From contig NZ_CP015098.1 of assembly GCF_001611795.1 (NCBI RefSeq), positions 372,001 to 436,000 on the forward strand: DNA of 64,000 nt, read 5' to 3'. The position numbers and the translations under genes are program-made. Source of the DNA: Streptomyces qaidamensis. Lineage in GTDB: Bacteria > Actinomycetota > Actinomycetes > Streptomycetales > Streptomycetaceae. The notes beneath the pieces were generated by a model. It worked only from the letters and a program-made list of their open reading frames with translations, was not told the origin of the DNA and did no database searches. This document shows positions 10,200 through 17,546 of the stretch, in pieces (within the stretch, counting starts at the first letter, position 1; each line of letters starts with the position of its first letter).

Positions 10200-10225
10200 G
10201 CCTGAGCACCGCGCCGGAGGGGTAG
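10200..10225 (+). promoter_or_regulatory. Possible SigB-type promoter for the 48-residue protein gene
   Basis: GCCTG (10200-10204) and GGGTAG (10220-10225) separated by 15 bases, close to the streptomycete SigB-type consensus GNNTN-N14-16-GGGTAC/T, 45 bases before the ATG at 10271. This is a pattern match only. Confidence 0.4.
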
Positions 10226-10270
10226 GCGCACTACAGACGAGCGACATCACCACAGGAAGGAAGGTGCGTC

Positions 10271-10417
10271 ATGGCCGGAATGCTGAATCGCCTCAAGGAG
10301 TTCGCCAAGAGCCCGCAGGGACGGCGGGCCACGGAGCAGGCACGGCGGGCCGCGGCCGACCCCCGCAAGCGGGCCCAGGCCCAGCGTCTGCTCGGCAGGC
10401 TCAAGGGCCGCCGCTGA
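10271..10417 (+). CDS. 48-residue basic protein of unknown function
   Basis: A short gene starting at ATG 10271 with the strong ribosome site GGAAGGAAGG directly upstream and ending at TGA 10415-10417. The product is 48 residues, highly basic and helical: MAGMLNRLKEFAKSPQGRR, then an Arg/Ala-rich segment ending GRLKGRR. It has no Cys and no signal peptide. The ribosome site, strong third-position GC bias and a possible stress-type promoter support it being real. The charge suggests nucleic acid or membrane binding, which is inference only. Confidence 0.75.
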   Translation: MAGMLNRLKEFAKSPQGRRATEQARRAAADPRKRAQAQRLLGRLKGRR

Positions 10418-10523
10418 CGGGGCGCCCGGTTCCCCGGTGTCCAACTCCTCGGACCCACAGGTGTGTTCATGAACGGCTTGGGCACTTGAGCCGCACCACA
10501 CACACCTGAGAGGAGCTGGTTCG

Positions 10524-11399
10524 ATGGGCAGGGCGGGGAACGGCAGGCGGGTCTGTGCCTTAGGCGTCGCCGGAGCCCTGGCGGGAACGCTGCTGGTCGG
10601 CTGCGGCGACGACGGTGACTCGGGCGACGGCGCTCAGGGCACCTCGGCGTCCTCGGGCGCCGGCGCCCGGGAGCAGGGCACCCAGGCGGTGCGGTCGGCC
10701 TACGACAAGACGGCCGAGGAGGACACCGCCCGGGTGAAGCTGCGGGTGCGGACCTCCGCCCAGGGCGCGTCGCAGACCGCGAGCGGGCAGGGTGCGGTGG
10801 ACCTGGACGACGGCGACAGCGTCATGACGCTCACGGTGCAGGGACAGCAGATCGAGCAACGGGTGGTCGACCAGGTCCTCTACCAGAAGCTGCCCAAGGG
10901 CCGGACGCCCGGCGGCAAGCCCTGGATCAAGATCGACCTGGGGAAGGTCGCCGCACAGCAGGGCACCGGCGATCAGTCCATGAGCGATCCGGCGCAGTCC
11001 GCGGCGTACGCCAAGGCGATCACCGACAAGGACGTGACCAAGAAGGGCACGGCCACGGTCAACGGTGTGGAGACCACGCACTACCGCGTCTCCGTCGACG
11101 TCGCAAAGCTGCCGGGCGGCGACACCCTGCGCAAGCAGGTCGGCCCGACCCTGCCGATGGACGTCTGGCTGGACGACGAGGGGCGGCTGCGCCGTCAGCA
11201 GACGGACATGACCGTCAAGGCCCCGGAGGCGACGCAGCGGTCCTCCGCCGACGCCTCGTCCGCGACCGAGAAGGTCACGGTGCGCACGGTCATGGACTTC
11301 ACCGACTTCGGCACCGAGGTGGAGGCGGACGAGCCGCCGGCCGGGCAGGTCACCGACATGACGGGCAAGGCCTTGGAGCAGGGCAAGCGGCAGAGCTGA
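10524..11399 (+). CDS. LppX/LprAFG-like lipoprotein with a TTA codon in its signal peptide
   Basis: 291 residues; ATG preceded by GAGAGGAGCTGGTTCG. The N-terminus is a lipoprotein signal peptide ending in the lipobox LLVGC, with Cys near residue 27 to be lipidated, followed by a Ser/Gly/Asp linker. The rest resembles the LolA-like LprG/LppX fold proteins of actinobacteria, which carry a hydrophobic cavity: DTARVKLRVRTS, VDLDDGDSVMTLTVQGQQIEQRVVD and a long stretch of alternating strands. Codon 13 is TTA (10560-10562), so translation probably depends on the bldA leucyl-tRNA and thus on development. It converges on the epimerase gene with only 5 bases between stops. Confidence 0.85.
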   Translation: MGRAGNGRRVCALGVAGALAGTLLVGCGDDGDSGDGAQGTSASSGAGAREQGTQAVRSAYDKTAEEDTARVKLRVRTSAQGASQTASGQGAVDLDDGDSVMTLTVQGQQIEQRVVDQVLYQKLPKGRTPGGKPWIKIDLGKVAAQQGTGDQSMSDPAQSAAYAKAITDKDVTKKGTATVNGVETTHYRVSVDVAKLPGGDTLRKQVGPTLPMDVWLDDEGRLRRQQTDMTVKAPEATQRSSADASSATEKVTVRTVMDFTDFGTEVEADEPPAGQVTDMTGKALEQGKRQS

Positions 11400-11404
11400 C
11401 CGGG

Positions 11405-12355
11405 TCATCCCACCGCACGGCCGCGGAGACGTCGTACGAGGTCGTCCGCGGCCTGCGGCCACTCGGGGTGCTCGAAGGCGAAGCCCGCGTCGAGCAGACG
11501 GCCGGGGACGACACGTCGGCTCTTCAGCAGCAGTTCGGTGTCCGAGCGCAGGACGAATGCGCCGAGCTCAGCCATCCGGCGCGTCGCGGGCAGGCCGACG
11601 GGGATGCCGGACGCGGCCCGCAGGGCACGCATGAAGGCGCGCTGCGGCACGGGGGCCGGCGCGGCGAGGTTGACCGGGCCCTCGATGTCGTCCCGGGCGA
11701 CGAGGAACTCGACCGCCCGGACGAAGTCCCGGTCGTGGATCCAGGACACGTACTGGGCGCCACCGGCGACCGGTCCGCCGAGGCCCAGCCGGGCCAGCCG
11801 CAGCAGGACGTCGAAGACGCCGCCCCGGTCCGGGCTCATCACCATGGCGGCGCGCAGGGCCACCTTCCGGGTGTGCGGGGTGTCTGCGCCCTCCAGCTCC
11901 CGCTCCCAGGCCTTGGCGATGTCGACGCTGTACCCCCAGTAGCCGGGGACGTCGGGTTCGGTGCCGCCGATCACGCCGGTGGCCTCGTCGTTGGCCACGT
12001 CGAAGCGGTGCGCGTACACGGTCGCGGTGCTCATCTGCAGCCAGAGCCGGGGCGGCCTGCTCGCCGCGGCGACGGCCTCGCCCACGACCCGGGCGGAGTG
12101 GACCCGCGAGTCCATCATCTGCCGGAGGTTGGCGGGCGTGTAGCGGCAGTTCACGCTCCGGCCTGCGAGGTTGACCACGACGTCACAGCCGTCGATCTCG
12201 GCCGCCCAGGGCCCCGGGGTCACGCCGTCCCAGTACACCTCGCCGGGCCCGGTCGGGTGCCTGCTGAGCACCACGACGTCATGTCCGGCCGCGCTCAGCG
12301 CGCGCTTCAGGACCGTGCCGACCTGCCCGGTGCCACCGGGCATCACGAACTTCAT
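11405..12355 (-). CDS. NAD(P)-binding epimerase, TIGR01777/SDR39U1 family
   Basis: 316 residues from ATG 12353-12355, chosen because MKFVMPGGTGQVGTVLKRAL is the Rossmann first strand and GxxGxxG loop; the reading frame upstream to 12619 is not coding. VVVNLAGRSVNCRYTP around residues 70-85 and LQMSTATVYAHR with the SDR-type region identify the sub-family (SulA/YfcH-like). The C-terminal DUF1731-like part ends with a segment rich in Arg (LLKSRRVVPGRLL) and EHPEWPQAADDLVRRLRG. Its substrate is unknown. The start lies 43 bases from a 16-base palindrome that probably binds a TetR-type repressor. Confidence 0.88.
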   Translation of the reverse strand: MKFVMPGGTGQVGTVLKRALSAAGHDVVVLSRHPTGPGEVYWDGVTPGPWAAEIDGCDVVVNLAGRSVNCRYTPANLRQMMDSRVHSARVVGEAVAAASRPPRLWLQMSTATVYAHRFDVANDEATGVIGGTEPDVPGYWGYSVDIAKAWERELEGADTPHTRKVALRAAMVMSPDRGGVFDVLLRLARLGLGGPVAGGAQYVSWIHDRDFVRAVEFLVARDDIEGPVNLAAPAPVPQRAFMRALRAASGIPVGLPATRRMAELGAFVLRSDTELLLKSRRVVPGRLLDAGFAFEHPEWPQAADDLVRRLRGRAVG

Positions 12356-12397
12356 GAAGGTCTCCCCCTCGATGTGCGAGAACGACCCTAACCCATA

Positions 12398-12413
12398 TTT
12401 GAACGTGTTCAAA
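12398..12413. promoter_or_regulatory. 16-base palindrome TTTGAACGTGTTCAAA, probable TetR-type operator
   Basis: Perfect 7-base arms around a GT centre, in the divergent interval between the epimerase and the heme-degrading monooxygenase genes. TTGAAC-NN-GTTCAA palindromes are typical of TetR-family operators. No tetR gene is adjacent, so the regulator would act in trans. Confidence 0.6.
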
Positions 12414-12470
12414 ACATGAGGGAGGCGGGCCTTAACCTGCGCAGATCCGCCATCGGGCAAGATGGGGCCC

Positions 12471-12797
12471 ATGAGCGTAGTCAAGATCAACGTGCTGACC
12501 GTGCCCGCCGAGCAGCGGGAGACGCTGGAGAAGCGGTTCGCCTCCCGCGCGCACGCCGTGGAGAACTCCGACGGGTTCGAGTGGTTCGAGCTGCTCCGCC
12601 CGGTCGAGGGCACCGACACCTACCTCGTCTACACCCGGTGGCGTGACGAGGAGTCGTTCCAGGCCTGGATGGAGGGGCCCATGAAGTCCGCGCACCAGGG
12701 CGGCGGCGAGGGCGGCGAGCGGCCGAAGCCCGCGGCGAGCGGCTCGACGCTGTGGTCCTTCGAGGTGGTGCAGCAGGCCGGGCCGAAGGAGGCCTGA
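12471..12797 (+). CDS. MhuD-like heme-degrading monooxygenase (ABM fold)
   Basis: 108 residues starting at MSVVKIN (an in-frame ATG three codons upstream at 12462 is the alternative). The protein has the dimeric antibiotic-biosynthesis-monooxygenase fold and closely resembles mycobacterial MhuD (IsdG family), which opens heme to release iron. Counted from this start, the residues needed in MhuD fall at identical positions: Asn7 (VVKIN), Trp66 (FQAW) and the axial ligand His75 (KSAH). KRFASRAHAVENSDGF matches the MhuD helix that contacts heme. I infer a cytosolic role in heme iron recovery. It is divergent from the epimerase gene across the palindromic operator. Confidence 0.85.
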   Translation: MSVVKINVLTVPAEQRETLEKRFASRAHAVENSDGFEWFELLRPVEGTDTYLVYTRWRDEESFQAWMEGPMKSAHQGGGEGGERPKPAASGSTLWSFEVVQQAGPKEA

Positions 12798-12804
12798 CCG
12801 ACCG

Positions 12805-12859
12805 CACCACGTACGGGGTCCCCCATGCGGTCGTCGCATGGGGGACCCCGTACGTGGTG
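12805..12859. terminator. 25-base-pair bidirectional terminator hairpin
   Basis: A perfect 25-base stem (12805-12829 with 12835-12859, starting CACCACGTACGGGGTC) and a 5-base loop GTCGT. It lies between two convergent genes and should stop transcription both ways. Confidence 0.9.
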
Positions 12860-12872
12860 TTCGTACCGGCGC

Positions 12873-14225
12873 TCAGGTGTGCCGGGAACGCGTGGGCACG
12901 GCGGTGCGGCCGACCGCGGCCGCCAGTTTGCGCAGCCGGCGCCAGTCGAGCCGCGGGGGCGCCTCGGGCACTCCGGGCCGGTTGCGGGGCACCCGCACCC
13001 GCAGGGCGCGGCGGGCGACGCGGCAGTGGACGGGAGCGGGCATGGTGAGCGCCTCGCCGTCCAGGCCGACCTCCAGCTGCGGCTCGTCGGCGTCGACGAC
13101 GACGCGCTGGGCGGTCAGCGCGGTGAGCCCTTCCGGGCGCGGGGACAGCAGGAGTTCGGCCGCTTCCACGGCACTGTCCACGCGGACGGCGAGCACGCCC
13201 AGCCGCCCGGAGTTGAGCCGCTCGCGCCGGCCGAATCCGAAGGGGTCGTCCATGCGGTAGGCGTTGTTGCTGACCAGGATCGCCTGCGGGTCGGAGACGA
13301 TGATGCCGTCGGCGGTGGCCGTCAGACGCGGGCCGCTCTGCCGGGTGAGCAGGTCGGGCAGCCGCTCCAGGGCCGCGCCCACCTTGTCCTCGCGGTAGCC
13401 GGGGCTCTGGACGACGGCCCCGTACACGCCGAACGAGGCGTTGTTGACGAACGGGCGGTCGTCGGCGAACCCGAGGTCGACGCGGAGTTCGACGCCGTCG
13501 GTGAGGGCGTCGAGGCAGGTGGAGGGGTCGTCCCGGTCCAGGCCCAGGTCCATGGCGAAGTGGTTGCGCGTGCCGGCGGCGATGACGAGGAACGGCAGGC
13601 CGTGTTCCGCGGCGACGGCGGCGACCAGCGCCTGGGTGCCGTCGCCGCCGGCGACGCCCAGGAGGTCCGCTCCGTCGGCCACGGCGGCCTTGGCCAGGGC
13701 GGTGACGTCCTGGTGCTGTTCCGGGTCGAGCAGGACGACCTGGGCGCCGAGCGACTCGGCCTTCTCCCGCAGGTTGAACTTCTCGACCTTGCCGCCCCCG
13801 GAGCGCGGGTTGAGCAGCAGGAAGGGGCGCAGCGGCGGCGGCGTGCGGTACTCCTTGACCCGCACGGACCGCAGGCCCGTGCTGCGCAGGGCGTAGCGGC
13901 CGCTCCAGACCGCCCCGCACCACAGGAGCAGGGACAGGACGACCACCCACAGCAGGTTCGCCGCGGCGAAGGCCGTGATGAGGCCGGCGGGCGCGACGAC
14001 GGCCAGCGCGGCCGACGCGATGCGGACCGCTCCCCGCCGTGACAGGACCCACCAGAGCGCGGCCGCGGTCAGGGCGAGTCCCGCGAGGCCCGCCACGAGC
14101 AGGAGCAGCCCTCGCAGACCGCCGGAGACGAGCGGCAGCAGGGCGGCCAGGGCGGCCGCGGCCAGGGCGGCCCTGGCCGCCCATCTCTGCCGGCGGTGAA
14201 ACCGTTCGTCCATCGCCGATCCCAT
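12873..14225 (-). CDS. Diacylglycerol/lipid kinase family protein with N-terminal membrane domain
   Basis: 450 residues from ATG 14223-14225 with GGAGGGACGAG upstream (a second ATG four codons later is possible). Residues 1-120 hold about four hydrophobic segments. The DAGK/YegS-type catalytic domain follows: FLLLNPRSGGGKVEKFNL (phosphate-binding region), LLGVAGGDGTQALVAAVA (the GGDGT ATP motif) and VIAAGTRNHFAMDLGLDRDD, with NNASFGVYG and LEVGLDGEAL in the second lobe. It should phosphorylate a lipid such as diacylglycerol or an isoprenoid-linked alcohol at the membrane; the substrate is not known. The membrane extension distinguishes it from short soluble YegS proteins. Confidence 0.88.
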   Translation of the reverse strand: MGSAMDERFHRRQRWAARAALAAAALAALLPLVSGGLRGLLLLVAGLAGLALTAAALWWVLSRRGAVRIASAALAVVAPAGLITAFAAANLLWVVVLSLLLWCGAVWSGRYALRSTGLRSVRVKEYRTPPPLRPFLLLNPRSGGGKVEKFNLREKAESLGAQVVLLDPEQHQDVTALAKAAVADGADLLGVAGGDGTQALVAAVAAEHGLPFLVIAAGTRNHFAMDLGLDRDDPSTCLDALTDGVELRVDLGFADDRPFVNNASFGVYGAVVQSPGYREDKVGAALERLPDLLTRQSGPRLTATADGIIVSDPQAILVSNNAYRMDDPFGFGRRERLNSGRLGVLAVRVDSAVEAAELLLSPRPEGLTALTAQRVVVDADEPQLEVGLDGEALTMPAPVHCRVARRALRVRVPRNRPGVPEAPPRLDWRRLRKLAAAVGRTAVPTRSRHT

Positions 14226-14517
14226 CTCGTCCCTCCGCTCGAAGGCCGGCGCGGGCGGATCCCCGAGACCGCGCCCGGCCGTGACCATGGTGCCCGCCGA
14301 CGCGTCGGCTTCGCCACTGCCGTCCTGGACGGCTCCCCCGCCGCGGGCCCCGTCGGACGCGAAGATCCATCGGGGCGGAGCCATCGACAGCGTACGCGGC
14401 CTGGTGGGCGCGGTTCCGCGCGCCCGGGGCGTGGCCTCGGCGTCGATAACCGCAAGTCGGTGACGTTCGGCGTGAAGATCAGGAAGGCTCGCGCGCACGG
14501 TCTCGGTCCTGCAGAAC

Positions 14518-14880
14518 GTGGCGATCGACTGTGCGGATGCCTACGGGCCGGCCCGCTTCTGGAGCAGGGTGACCGGCCGTCCGCTGCATCCGCAGGACAG
14601 ACCGGGTCACCGGGAGGCCCGGGTGATGCCTGCGGAGGAGCCGGTGCTGCACTTCAACCAGGTCCCCGAGGCCAGGACCGGCAAGAACCGGATCCATCTG
14701 TGCCTGCGCCCCGAGACCTCGCGCGATCAGGAGGTGGACCGGCTGCTTGGCCCGGGTGCCACCTTCGTCGCCGATCACCGGAACCCCGACGGTTCGCTCT
14801 GGGCGGTCCTCGCCGATCCCGAGGGCAACGAGTTCTGCGTCCTGCGCAGTGAGTCCGACCGAGCCGCCATGAACTCCTGA
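14518..14880 (+). CDS. VOC (glyoxalase/bleomycin-resistance-like) protein with doubtful start
   Basis: About 120 residues ending at TGA 14878-14880. The pattern AIDCADAYGPARFWSRVTGRPL at the start, HFNQVPEARTGKNRIHLCL in the middle and LADPEGNEFCVL at the end is the two-module beta-alpha-beta-beta-beta fold of the VOC superfamily (glyoxalase-like domain 6 type). Related proteins normally begin a few residues earlier with a Met before LQN. Here the frame reads VLQNVAIDCAD, with no standard start before the GTG at 14518 and no good ribosome site, so the N-terminus may be damaged or start from an unusual codon. Ligand unknown. Confidence 0.7.
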   Translation: MAIDCADAYGPARFWSRVTGRPLHPQDRPGHREARVMPAEEPVLHFNQVPEARTGKNRIHLCLRPETSRDQEVDRLLGPGATFVADHRNPDGSLWAVLADPEGNEFCVLRSESDRAAMNS

Positions 14881-15174
14881 GCTGCCCTGCTGATCAACTG
14901 AATTACGTCACCGCCGACATCACCAACCGCACCACGAGCGGCGGCACGGTCACCAGCCACCTCGTCAGACGGTTTCGCGAGCCGCTGGACCTGCGGGCGC
15001 CGAAGCCGGGCGAGGTGCTGAGCGCCGCGGGCTGAACACCCGCGGTACGGCAGCGCTTTCCGTTGGATTCCGGGCGGCAACCGCCCGAGTGGGACGAATC
15101 GTCACACCAGGGCTTGACGGGGCGGAGCCGGGCTCGGCCTACTGGAAGGCGCAGCCGGCCGAGTCGGGGGTCTG
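14881..15174. other. Intergenic stretch holding a probable gene remnant
   Basis: No complete gene. One plus-strand frame running through the preceding stop region to TGA 15033-15035 reads DQLNYVTADITNRTTSGG, then RRFREPLDLRAPKPGEVL, which has good coding character but no start or ribosome site. I take it as the tail of a lost gene of unknown identity. The rest (15036-15174) shows nothing beyond the leader of the next gene. Confidence 0.4.
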
Positions 15175-15561
15175 ATGGTGCGGCGACGTTGGGCAGCGGC
15201 GGTGGGTCTGGGGGCCTGCCTGCTGATGCTGCTGCACCTCATCACCCCCGCTTTCGCGGACCAGGCGCGCTCGGCGGTACCGGTCACCGCGGCGGTGGAC
15301 GCGACGGTGCCGGGCGCGGCTCCGAGTGCCGAGGCCGACGAGGCCGAGGAGCCCTGTCCGGATGAGGAGGAGCCGTCCGGGCGGCAGCTCGCGGCGCGGA
15401 CGCAGCGGGCCGCGGGGGCGGCCGGAATGAGCCTGGTGGTGCCCGGGACGGCCGTGCCGGGCGAGAGGGGTGCGCACCTCCGTGCGGCGGGAGCGCCTCC
15501 GTGTCCGGTGGCGGTCGGATCCGCCCCGAGTACCGCCCGGTTGCAGACGTTCCGCTGCTGA
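15175..15561 (+). CDS. Small secreted protein ending in Cys, unknown function
   Basis: 128 residues with a clear signal peptide: MVRRRWAAAVGLGACLLMLL followed by a hydrophobic stretch and a cleavage site around PAFA-DQ. The mature part is Ala/Glu-rich and ends LQTFRC at the extreme C-terminus. Short secreted streptomycete proteins with this plan (Leu-rich signal, acidic linker, terminal Cys) occur widely, without known function to me. Start context is weak (GTCTG ATG). It precedes the TTA-containing transferase gene by about 115 bases on the same strand. Confidence 0.6.
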   Translation: MVRRRWAAAVGLGACLLMLLHLITPAFADQARSAVPVTAAVDATVPGAAPSAEADEAEEPCPDEEEPSGRQLAARTQRAAGAAGMSLVVPGTAVPGERGAHLRAAGAPPCPVAVGSAPSTARLQTFRC

Positions 15562-15676
15562 GTGACGGCAGTACCGACCAGGGTCTGCGCCGTGCGGCCC
15601 GAGTACTGCCTGGTGCCGGTACGCGGTGATGTGCAGGCCTTCGTGTGTCCCCATGCCGATGACACAGGAGGCAGAG

Positions 15677-16762
15677 TTGCCTGGAAAGCGCGTTCTCGTT
15701 CTGAGGCCGGACGAACTCGGCCCCAGCGACAAGAAGATGTGGCGGGAGATCCGGACGGAGTCGGGCGCCCCGGCGAATCCCTTTCTCGACCCGGTGTTCA
15801 CCGCTGCGGTGGGGCAGGTCCGGCCGGGTGCCAGAGTGGCGGTGCTGCAGGACGACGGCTCCCCTGTGGGGTTCTTCCCGTACGAGGCGGGGGTGCGGGG
15901 GCGGGGCCGGGCCATCGGGCTGGGGGTGTCCGACAGTCAGGGGGCCGTACTGCGCCCCGGGGTGCGGCTGGACGCCCGCCGGTTGTTACGGGCCTGCGGG
16001 CTGGCGTCCTTCGAGTTCGACAACCTCGAAGCCGGTCAGGAGGCGTTCGTGCCGCACGCGGTCGAGGAGCTCGCCTCCCCGGTCGTCGACGTCGGCGACG
16101 GTTTCGAGGCGTACGCGCGACGGCTGCGGGCGCAGTCGCCTGGTTTCCTCAGACAGACCCTGGCCAAGGAGCGCAAGCTGGCCCGGCAGGTCGGCGAGGT
16201 GCGCTTCGTGTACGACGCCCGGGACCCGGGCGCGCTGCGGACTCTGATGGAGTGGAAGTCGGCGCAGTACCGGCGGACCGGCCGGCGGGACCGGTTCGCC
16301 CAGGAGTGGATCACCCGGCTGGTGGGGTTGCTCGGAAGGAGCGAGGACCCGGAGTGCCGCGGGGTGCTGTCCGTGCTGTACGCCGCGGACCGGCCCGTGG
16401 CCGCGCACTTCGGTTTGCGCTCGCGCACGGTGCTGTCCTGGTGGTTCCCGGCGTACGACCGCGGATACGCCAAGTACTCCCCCGGACTCGTGCTGCAGTT
16501 GAGGATGCTGGAGGCCGCGGCGGCCGACGGCGTCGAGACCCTTGATCTGGGAAGCGGTCCGGCCCGCTACAAGGAGTCGCTCAAGACGCGTGACCTGCGC
16601 GTGTACGAAGGAGCGGTGGTACGGGCGGTTCCGGGGGGAGCCGTGCACTGGCTGGGACGGGAGCCCGCCCGGGCGGCCCGCCGCTTCGTCCGCAACCGGC
16701 CCGGCCTGGCCGCTGCGGCGGCGCGGACCCTGGAGGAGGTGGGCCGGCTGCGCGGTGGCTGA
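15677..16762 (+). CDS. GNAT/FemAB-like acyltransferase with a TTA codon
   Basis: 361 residues if translation begins at the TTG at 15677, which has AGGAGG (15666-15671) just upstream; the in-frame ATGs at 15653 and 15659 lack a ribosome site. The central and C-terminal part is the GNAT_5/BioF2-like fold related to FemAB peptidoglycan transferases: FLRQTLAKERKLARQVGEVRF, LSVLYAADRPVAAHFGLRS, then LSWWFPAYDRGYAKYSPGL and the LDLGSGPARYKESLKT motif typical of the family. Relatives act on capsule, exopolysaccharide or cell-wall precursors. Codon 104 is TTA (15986-15988), so expression is likely bldA-dependent. It is monocistronic and converges on the AMIN-like gene. Confidence 0.82.
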   Translation: MPGKRVLVLRPDELGPSDKKMWREIRTESGAPANPFLDPVFTAAVGQVRPGARVAVLQDDGSPVGFFPYEAGVRGRGRAIGLGVSDSQGAVLRPGVRLDARRLLRACGLASFEFDNLEAGQEAFVPHAVEELASPVVDVGDGFEAYARRLRAQSPGFLRQTLAKERKLARQVGEVRFVYDARDPGALRTLMEWKSAQYRRTGRRDRFAQEWITRLVGLLGRSEDPECRGVLSVLYAADRPVAAHFGLRSRTVLSWWFPAYDRGYAKYSPGLVLQLRMLEAAAADGVETLDLGSGPARYKESLKTRDLRVYEGAVVRAVPGGAVHWLGREPARAARRFVRNRPGLAAAAARTLEEVGRLRGG

Positions 16763-16769
16763 GACCGGC

Positions 16770-16795
16770 GCGCCCGGCTCCGGGGAGCCGGGCGC
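16770..16795. terminator. Bidirectional terminator hairpin
   Basis: Perfect 12-base inverted repeat GCGCCCGGCTCC / GGAGCCGGGCGC with a 2-base spacer, between convergent genes ending at 16762 and 16810. Confidence 0.75.
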
Positions 16796-16809
16796 GGTGT
16801 GCGGTCGGG

Positions 16810-17397
16810 TCAGCCCGTGGCGGTCCAGCTGTGGGCGACGTCCACGATGACGCGGTCGTCCAGCTGCTGCACCCGGAAGGGCAGCCGGGCGCGGACGCCG
16901 AGGCCGATCTGGGTCTCGCCCTCGAAGCTGCCGGCGAACCGGGTGTCCCGGAAGGTGCGGTAACCGGTCAGGTCCACGCCCGGCAGCGGGCGCGCCACCC
17001 GGCCCGGGTACGTGGCCGCGCCGGTCTCCGGGTCGTACGCGGGCGCGACCACCCGGACCGCGAGGACGGCGCCGCCGGCCACGGGGATGTGGCGGCCCGA
17101 GCCGTCCTGATGGAGCCGGGTGACGTACTGGACGGTGTAGCCGACGCCGCTGCCCGCGCCCGGCACGTCGACGACCATCCGGTCGAAGCAGGTGTGACGG
17201 CCGGTCCTGACGTTCGTCATGGGCGCGACGGTGGCGCCGGCGTCCGTCTTGGCCAGGCTTCCCCAGCCGGTCGGACACGTCGTGGCCGTGGTGGACCGCG
17301 AGGTGGCGTCCGGTGCGGCGCCGGCCGGGACCGCCGCCACACCCACCGTCGCGCCCACGAGTGCGAGAGTCGCGCATGCTCTTCTGATTCGTACCAT
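16810..17397 (-). CDS. Secreted AMIN-like domain protein
   Basis: 195 residues from ATG 17395-17397, where an Arg-containing n-region and a hydrophobic core (MVRIRRACATLALVGATVGV) give a Sec signal peptide ending near VPAGAA. The mature protein resembles the AMIN-like beta-sandwich proteins of actinobacteria: CFDRMVVDVPG, GYTVQYVTRL, FAGSFEGETQIGLGVRARLPFRV and a terminal DDRVIVDVAH. Such domains are thought to bind cell-wall polymers. Two Cys, CPTGW and TCFD, probably form a disulphide. Function not established. It is monocistronic. Confidence 0.75.
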   Translation of the reverse strand: MVRIRRACATLALVGATVGVAAVPAGAAPDATSRSTTATTCPTGWGSLAKTDAGATVAPMTNVRTGRHTCFDRMVVDVPGAGSGVGYTVQYVTRLHQDGSGRHIPVAGGAVLAVRVVAPAYDPETGAATYPGRVARPLPGVDLTGYRTFRDTRFAGSFEGETQIGLGVRARLPFRVQQLDDRVIVDVAHSWTATG

Positions 17398-17546
17398 TGC
17401 CGCCCCCGAGGCTTGCATGTGGTTGATGTCGGGTGAGACGGCCGGGCGGACCGAAAGGTTGCACTTGCCGCGCCGGACCGCCGGGCATGGCACATCCTGG
17501 TGGGGAGCGATTGGTGTCCGGTGCGTCCGTACCGGGAGGACGCGAC

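Noticed and set aside
12805..12859. 25-base inverted repeat considered as insertion-sequence ends
   Set aside because: The arms are separated by only 5 bases and lie between convergent stop codons, so a terminator fits better.
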